Source: Candidatus Peribacterales bacterium (GTDB lineage: Bacteria; Patescibacteriota; Gracilibacteria; Peribacterales; Peribacteraceae). From it: a stretch of DNA of 9,993 nucleotides. How positions within the stretch are numbered: the first letter of the stretch is position 1; each line of letters begins with the position of its first letter. Below are positions 6,788 to 9,993 of this stretch, piece by piece. Both the position numbers and the translations under genes were made by a program. The DNA lies in NCBI GenBank assembly GCA_020059985.1, contig JAGVCI010000029.1:1-9993 (forward strand). The letters run 5' to 3'. The notes under the pieces were generated by a model. It did no database searches. It was not told the DNA's origin and saw only the letters and a list, made by a program, of their open reading frames with translations.

Positions 6788-8563
6788 TTATTTCACCGTG
6801 ACGGACTTCGCCAAGTTCCTCGGCATATCCGGATCTTTGCCACGCTGCACAGCTAAGTAGTACGCGAGAATTTGAATCGGGATAATATTCACCAGTGGTT
6901 GAGCGGCTGCAGCATCCGGCACTTTGATCCACTCGTCGAAGATTGGATTATTTTCCGGTGAGACACCGATAATGAATCCACCGCGCGCTTTAATCTCCGT
7001 CGCGTTCGAGAGAATGTCGCCTGTCACTTCGTCTTTCCCGATGAGCGCGATACACGGCGTCCCCTCTTCGATGAGGGCGATTGGTCCGTGCTTCAGCTCG
7101 CCACCCGCGAATCCTTCTGCGTGGATGTTACTCACTTCCTGGATCTTGATCGCACTTTCGAGTGCCATCGGATAGTTCCAACTCTTTCCAATGATGTAGA
7201 GGTCTTCACGGTGCTTGATCTTCTCCGCGAGTTTTTCGAGACGCTCAACGTAGCGAGGGTTCAACATGTCATTGATCATGGAACCGGCTTCGAGGAGTTG
7301 CGTCTTTCCATCATGGAGTTTGCGTGCGAGCGCGTGCGCAATCAGAAGGAGAACAGCCATCTGACCGGTGAGCGCTTTCGTTGAGGCGACCGCACGCTCG
7401 GGTCCTGCGTTGATGAGAAGACTGTAATCCGCTTCGCGGTCGATCGTGGAGCCTTCGACGTTCACAATCGCGAGCACTTTGGCGCGCTTACTCTTCGCGA
7501 TCTTCATGGCTTCAAGGACGTCTGCTGTCTCACCGCTCTGGCTGACCACGATGAGCAGGCTCTCGGGCTTGAGGAAGTGATGGTAGAGCTTGAACTCTCC
7601 TGCAGACGACACGTTCACGTGATGACCAGCGATCACCGAGAAGAAGTACTCCGCAGCCATACACGCCTTGTGCGCGGTGCCGCAGCCGACGAGGAATGTT
7701 CCACGCGCACTACGGATGGCCTCGGCGATTGTGCGCGTCTCTTTATCATCTTGGTTAACCGCGCGGACAATTGTGTCTTTCTGTTCCATGATTTCTTTCA
7801 GCATGTAGTGCTGGTACTCACCTTTCTCCGCTTGCTCCACGGACCACGTGATCTCGATCTCACGCTTCGGGTGCTCTTCACCAGTCGCGAGATCGGAGAA
7901 GAGAATGGAGTGACCATCAGTCACCACCATTTCGCCATCGTCCAAGTACTGCACGGTGCGCGTGGAGTCGAGAAAGGCCGGGATATCGGATGCGATGAAG
8001 TACCCGTCACTACCGACACCGACAATCAGCGGAGAACCGTTACGTGCAGCGACAAGCACATTGGAGTCGGTGTGCAGTGCGAGGAATGCGTAGCGACCGA
8101 CGATCTTCTGCGAGACCAAGCGCACGGCAGATGCGAAGTCGTTCGTCTTCTTCAGTTCTTCTTCGAGGAGATGCGGGAGCACTTCGGTGTCTGTCTCCGA
8201 GAGGAACGTGTGTCCACGTGCGAGGAGACCATCACGCAACTCCTGATAATTTTCGACGATGCCGTTATGCACGACGGCGATCGAGCCGTCTTCGTTCGTG
8301 TGCGGATGTGCGTTCTCTTCGGTCACTCCTCCGTGTGTCGCCCAGCGTGTGTGTCCCACGGCGATAGAGCACTTCTCCAGGAACGCGCTGCTCTTCACAT
8401 CACTGATCTTGCCGATCTTCTTTTCGATGACGAGATGGTCATCTTCTTCTTTACAGGCAACACCCCACGAGTCGTATCCGCGGTACTCCAAACATTTCAA
8501 ACCGTCGACGACGAGACGACCCGCATCCTTTCGCTCGCCGACGTATCCGAAGATGCCACACAT
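6788..8563 (-). CDS. glmS: Glutamine--fructose-6-phosphate aminotransferase (isomerizing)
   Basis: 591 residues, normal length. It converts fructose-6-phosphate and glutamine to glucosamine-6-phosphate, the first committed step to UDP-GlcNAc for peptidoglycan. Seen: the class II glutamine amidotransferase domain begins at once with MCGIFGYVG, so Cys2 becomes the N-terminal nucleophile. It continues with RGYDSWG (28-34), HTRWATHG (71-78) and HNGIVENY (99-106). The first SIS domain has FLVGCGTAHKA (290-300), SQSGETADVL (341-350) and ERAVASTKALTGQ (389-401). The second has HAEGFAGGELKHGP (481-494), and the protein ends with PRNLAKSVTV, the conserved C-tail that closes the active site. RGYDSWG has Trp where many bacterial enzymes have Ala. 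The start is fixed by the MCGIFG requirement. A promoter lies just upstream. It converges with the PBP gene. Confidence 0.98.
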   Translation of the reverse strand: MCGIFGYVGERKDAGRLVVDGLKCLEYRGYDSWGVACKEEDDHLVIEKKIGKISDVKSSAFLEKCSIAVGHTRWATHGGVTEENAHPHTNEDGSIAVVHNGIVENYQELRDGLLARGHTFLSETDTEVLPHLLEEELKKTNDFASAVRLVSQKIVGRYAFLALHTDSNVLVAARNGSPLIVGVGSDGYFIASDIPAFLDSTRTVQYLDDGEMVVTDGHSILFSDLATGEEHPKREIEITWSVEQAEKGEYQHYMLKEIMEQKDTIVRAVNQDDKETRTIAEAIRSARGTFLVGCGTAHKACMAAEYFFSVIAGHHVNVSSAGEFKLYHHFLKPESLLIVVSQSGETADVLEAMKIAKSKRAKVLAIVNVEGSTIDREADYSLLINAGPERAVASTKALTGQMAVLLLIAHALARKLHDGKTQLLEAGSMINDMLNPRYVERLEKLAEKIKHREDLYIIGKSWNYPMALESAIKIQEVSNIHAEGFAGGELKHGPIALIEEGTPCIALIGKDEVTGDILSNATEIKARGGFIIGVSPENNPIFDEWIKVPDAAAAQPLVNIIPIQILAYYLAVQRGKDPDMPRNLAKSVTVK

Positions 8564-8579
8564 ACGCGAGAATAGGGAG

Positions 8580-8607
8580 ATTCTATGGATTTTTTCGGAT
8601 TAGTCAA
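8580..8607 (-). promoter_or_regulatory. Sigma-70-type promoter of glmS
   Basis: On the minus strand TTGACT (8607-8602) and TAGAAT (8585-8580) are 16 bp apart, matching the -35 and -10 consensus at 5 of 6 positions each. The predicted start near 8573 gives a leader of only about 10 nt before the ATG at 8563. That leader (CTATTCTCGCGT region) has no Shine-Dalgarno. Confidence 0.7.
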
Positions 8608-8631
8608 TCGTTCAGCGAGGTTTGATTTCCT

Positions 8632-8699
8632 CTTTCGTAGCGCGGGTTCGGGTACCCGCGCGGATCCTACGGCGGGGTAACGAACCCCGCCTACGGAAG
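8632..8699. repeat. REP/BIME-like palindromic pair with GTAG feet, between divergent glmS and rpsT
   Basis: Hairpin 1 pairs 8640-8647 with 8654-8661 (GCGCGGGT, 8 bp perfect). Hairpin 2 pairs 8671-8678 with 8684-8691 (GGCGGGGT, 8 bp perfect). GTAG sits at the foot of hairpin 1 on the plus strand (8637-8640), and CTAC (GTAG on the minus strand) sits after hairpin 2 (8691-8694), so the two units face each other. The flanks 8632-8640 and 8691-8699 can also pair over 9 positions with one G-U, giving an outer stem around two hairpins. GTAG at the foot of a GC hairpin is the hallmark of REP sequences handled by RAYT (TnpA-REP) proteins in other bacteria. No RAYT gene is in the window. The rest of the 196-bp gap holds the two outward promoters. 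Confidence 0.75.
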
Positions 8700-8719
8700 T
8701 TATTCCTGTGGGCTTTTTC

Positions 8720-8748
8720 TTGCATCGAGCAGTCCTCTCCCTTACCCT
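8720..8748 (+). promoter_or_regulatory. Weak candidate promoter of rpsT
   Basis: TTGCAT (8720-8725) and TACCCT (8743-8748) lie 17 bp apart, each matching consensus at only about half the positions. The leader before ATG 8760 would be about 5 nt. I list it because no better promoter is visible and rpsT needs one: the gene upstream is divergent. Confidence 0.25.
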
Positions 8749-8759
8749 TTGCGAGCTCT

Positions 8760-9023
8760 ATGCCAATTATTCAGTCAGCCATCAAGCGCGCACGTCAGAA
8801 CGAGGTTCGTCGAGCTCGTCGCCAGTCGACGAAGACGTTCCTCAAAACCATGATGCGCAAAGTCGCAGATGCGCACAAAGCGAAGGACAAGAAGGAGCTC
8901 GAGACTCTTCTTCCGCAGGCTTACAAGGCGATCGATACCGCAGCGAAGAAGCAGATCATCCACCCGAAGAACGCCGCACGAAAGAAGTCCCTGGTGAGCA
9001 GGATGCTTGCGAGTGTCGCGTAA
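8760..9023 (+). CDS. rpsT: 30S ribosomal protein S20
   Basis: 87 residues, the usual S20 size, very rich in Lys and Arg. The N-terminal MPIIQSAIKRARQNEVRR and the C-terminal IHPKNAARKKS block are the conserved S20 helices that bind the 5' domain and helix 44 of 16S rRNA during small-subunit assembly. ATG 8760 is the correct start because S20 begins with this basic helix; the frame stays open upstream to 8622, but that stretch crosses the palindromic element and has no S20 similarity. No Shine-Dalgarno precedes it. ruvX follows after 4 nt, so the two are almost certainly co-transcribed and perhaps translationally coupled. Confidence 0.96.
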   Translation: MPIIQSAIKRARQNEVRRARRQSTKTFLKTMMRKVADAHKAKDKKELETLLPQAYKAIDTAAKKQIIHPKNAARKKSLVSRMLASVA

Positions 9024-9027
9024 GCCC

Positions 9028-9408
9028 ATGCGTCTCTTAAGCGTCGATACCGGAACAAAGAGAACCGGTGTCGCCTTTGCAGACACCGACATGGGCATTC
9101 CTCTCCCCCTCGACACGCTTCATCACACATCGGTCGACGATCTGCTCACGCAACTCGAGACAATTCTGCATGCTCGGAATGTAGATCGTGTTGTTGTCGG
9201 ACTCCCACTCCTTCCTTCGGGCTCCAGTGGGTCGCAGGTGGACTTTGCTCGAGATGTTGCGAATGGACTTACGGAAAAGGGCTTTGAAATCGTGTTTCTC
9301 GACGAACGGTTCACGACGATTGAGTCTAGGGAAATCGATCCAGACGCCGCAGCCGCTTCGAAGATTCTTGCTATATATCTCGATCAATTCGCCAAGGGAA
9401 AGATTTGA
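9028..9408 (+). CDS. ruvX: RuvX/YqgF-family RNase H-fold protein (pre-16S rRNA maturation / putative Holliday junction resolvase)
   Basis: 126 residues. Seen: LLSVDTGTKRTGVAFAD (3-19) with the first catalytic Asp (D7), VVVGLPLLPSGSSGSQV (55-71) matching the family's VGLPxxxxGSxG loop, FLDERFTT (90-97), and a final acidic residue before the last helix (DPDAAAASKIL, D105). In E. coli YqgF acts in 5' maturation of 16S rRNA; a Holliday-junction role was proposed from the fold. Sitting directly after rpsT fits a ribosome-assembly role. Between DERFTT and the last helix it has about 9 residues where typical members have about 20-25, so one connecting segment is missing, although the acidic residues are kept. 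ATG 9028 is chosen because the family begins with the first beta-strand; upstream GTG 9007 would overlap rpsT. Confidence 0.92.
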   Translation: MRLLSVDTGTKRTGVAFADTDMGIPLPLDTLHHTSVDDLLTQLETILHARNVDRVVVGLPLLPSGSSGSQVDFARDVANGLTEKGFEIVFLDERFTTIESREIDPDAAAASKILAIYLDQFAKGKI

Positions 9409-9432
9409 CAAAATCGATGATTGTATTACAAT
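9405..9432 (+). promoter_or_regulatory. Strong sigma-70-type promoter for the sigma region 4 gene, overlapping the ruvX stop
   Basis: TTGACA (9405-9410, 6 of 6) and TACAAT (9427-9432, 5 of 6) are 16 bp apart. The -35 box contains the ruvX stop codon TGA (9406-9408). The predicted start near 9439 gives a leader of about 138 nt. It is the best consensus match in the window. Confidence 0.8.
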
Positions 9433-9438
9433 TTCATC

Positions 9439-9576
9439 CTTTATCATCAAGTATAGAAAAATAGACTGATGAGAAGGAGGCAATAAGTCTTTGAAACCGT
9501 CCACTTGAATCGATGACCCTTCTTTCGCACCTGTCAAATCTTTGGTAAAACGAGGGTTGTTTCTCCCCCGCACTCC
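9439..9576 (+). other. Untranslated leader with an orphan Shine-Dalgarno and tiny reading frames
   Basis: This AT-richer stretch lies between the strong promoter and ATG 9577. It contains AAGGAGG (9474-9480), a perfect anti-Shine-Dalgarno complement, but the real start codon is about 97 nt further on. Two minute frames surround it: ATG 9469-9486 (MRRRQ, whose Arg codons include the AGG AGG itself) and TTG 9491-9508 (MKPST), 10 nt after the motif. No known riboswitch, tRNA or strong hairpin is recognised. A leader-peptide or attenuation role is speculative. Confidence 0.45.
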
Positions 9577-9993
9577 ATGTCTGATCCCGTAACTTTAACC
9601 GCCTCGTCGAAGCAAGCTGGGGGTACCCAGCTCTCCATCGACCTCCAAGAGCTCCTGAGCAACCTTTTCTTGGTGCTCACGGACAAGGAGGCAACGGTCA
9701 TCAAGAAGCGGTTTGCACTGATGGGGAACCAGAAGCAGACCCTGGAGAAGATCGGCAAGCACTTCAACGTCACTCGCGAGCGTATCCGCCAGATCGAGAG
9801 TATTGCGTTAGGCAAGCTCCGCCGCACGGTTCGCACAACACGTTTGGACGAGGTCAACCAACTCGCCAAGTCCATTCTCCATGCCCACGGAGGCCTGATG
9901 CTCGAAGATAACCTCGTCTCTGCGGTCCTCAAGAGGATCCAGGGCAAGGATAGTGAGATCGATGGTGCAGTTCTCCGCCTCTCGTTTGCGATT
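9577..9993 (+). CDS. Stand-alone sigma-70 region 4 protein with probable HARE-type HTH (3' end outside window)
   Basis: The first 139 residues are visible and the frame is open to the window edge. Residues 33-84 are a clear sigma region 4: VLTDKEATVIKKRFAL, then TLEKIGKHFNVTRERIRQIE (55-74) and a KLRR end, the helix-turn-helix that reads the -35 box in primary sigma factors. Only about 30 polar residues precede it; regions 1-3 are absent, so it cannot be a complete sigma factor. From about 91 (LAKSILHAHGGLMLEDNLVSAVL) it resembles the HARE-HTH/RpoE-delta fold known to follow region 4-like domains in some bacteria. It probably binds DNA or RNA polymerase as a transcription regulator. All 11 lysines use AAG. 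ATG 9577 is the only start compatible with the domain. No Shine-Dalgarno precedes it (C-rich TCTCCCCCGCACTCC). Confidence 0.85.
   Translation, partial: MSDPVTLTASSKQAGGTQLSIDLQELLSNLFLVLTDKEATVIKKRFALMGNQKQTLEKIGKHFNVTRERIRQIESIALGKLRRTVRTTRLDEVNQLAKSILHAHGGLMLEDNLVSAVLKRIQGKDSEIDGAVLRLSFAI

Noticed and set aside
8569..8574. TATTCT on the minus strand as an alternative -10 box for glmS
   Set aside because: Only 5 nt from the ATG, so the transcript would start inside the gene; the TTGACT-16-TAGAAT promoter just upstream is far better.
7577..8575. Long plus-strand open frame (332 residues) opposite glmS
   Set aside because: It is antisense to a textbook GlmS with all motifs; the translation is compositionally odd and matches nothing I recognise.
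6657..8760. CRISPR array, tRNA or glmS ribozyme in the gaps around glmS
   Set aside because: The repeats are self-complementary hairpins, not spaced direct repeats. No tRNA arm motifs are seen, and the roughly 10-nt glmS leader is far too short for the ribozyme.
9469..9486. MRRRQ five-codon frame as a gene
   Set aside because: Too short to support as a gene; kept only as part of the leader observation.
9534..9947. Minus-strand open frame opposite the sigma region 4 gene
   Set aside because: It is antisense to a clear helix-turn-helix domain and shows only Arg/Ser-rich reverse-read composition.
1..9993. Alternative genetic code (UGA as glycine) as in some CPR lineages
   Set aside because: UGA ends the PBP and ruvX genes at sensible places, and no other gene here has an in-frame UGA.

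Overview
The window looks like a chromosomal housekeeping segment from a bacterium with a small, tightly packed, fairly GC-rich genome. My best guess is the Candidate Phyla Radiation (Patescibacteria). That is an inference from gene style, not a database result. It rests on a short GspE/PilB-type ATPase with no N1 domain, a stand-alone sigma region 4 protein that appears to run into a HARE-type helix-turn-helix, very short intergenic gaps, and almost no Shine-Dalgarno sequences. UGA is used as an ordinary stop (penicillin-binding protein, ruvX), which argues against the code-25 lineages. No phage, CRISPR, tRNA, rRNA or transposase gene is visible.

Layout. Positions 1-1059 (+) hold the 3' end of an RluA-type pseudouridine synthase gene and a nitroreductase-family gene 9 nt later. 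Positions 1067-4043 (-) hold a probable two-gene transcription unit: first a GspE/PilB-type secretion ATPase, then, across a 136-nt spacer full of inverted repeats, a membrane-anchored FecR protein with three Ig-like modules. An 81-bp divergent promoter region (4044-4124) separates this unit from a large class B penicillin-binding protein (4125-6656, +). The PBP gene converges on glmS (6788-8563, -) across a 131-bp gap occupied by a three-way palindromic element. A second palindromic element of the same architecture, with GTAG feet, lies between the divergent glmS and rpsT. rpsT and ruvX are adjacent (4-nt gap). The window ends in a sigma region 4 protein (9577 onward) preceded by a strong promoter and a leader of about 138 nt.

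How the genes fit together. GlmS makes glucosamine-6-phosphate for UDP-GlcNAc, and the PBP cross-links the peptidoglycan built from it, so the middle of the window serves the cell envelope. The ATPase and the FecR/Ig protein fit a type IV pilus-like or secretion apparatus and an envelope-anchored extracellular protein. The flanks serve RNA modification, the ribosome, nucleic-acid processing and transcription.

Most worth a second look: (1) matched near-leaderless promoter geometry at the divergent ATPase/PBP start codons, in a window where no real gene has a good Shine-Dalgarno; (2) two palindromic elements sharing an outer stem plus two inner hairpins; (3) a PBP with about 100 extra residues just before its catalytic serine and an apparent duplication in its N-terminal region; (4) a FecR protein with a repeated NDYxLxL Ig module; (5) a GspE-type ATPase whose zinc motif has collapsed to two cysteines.
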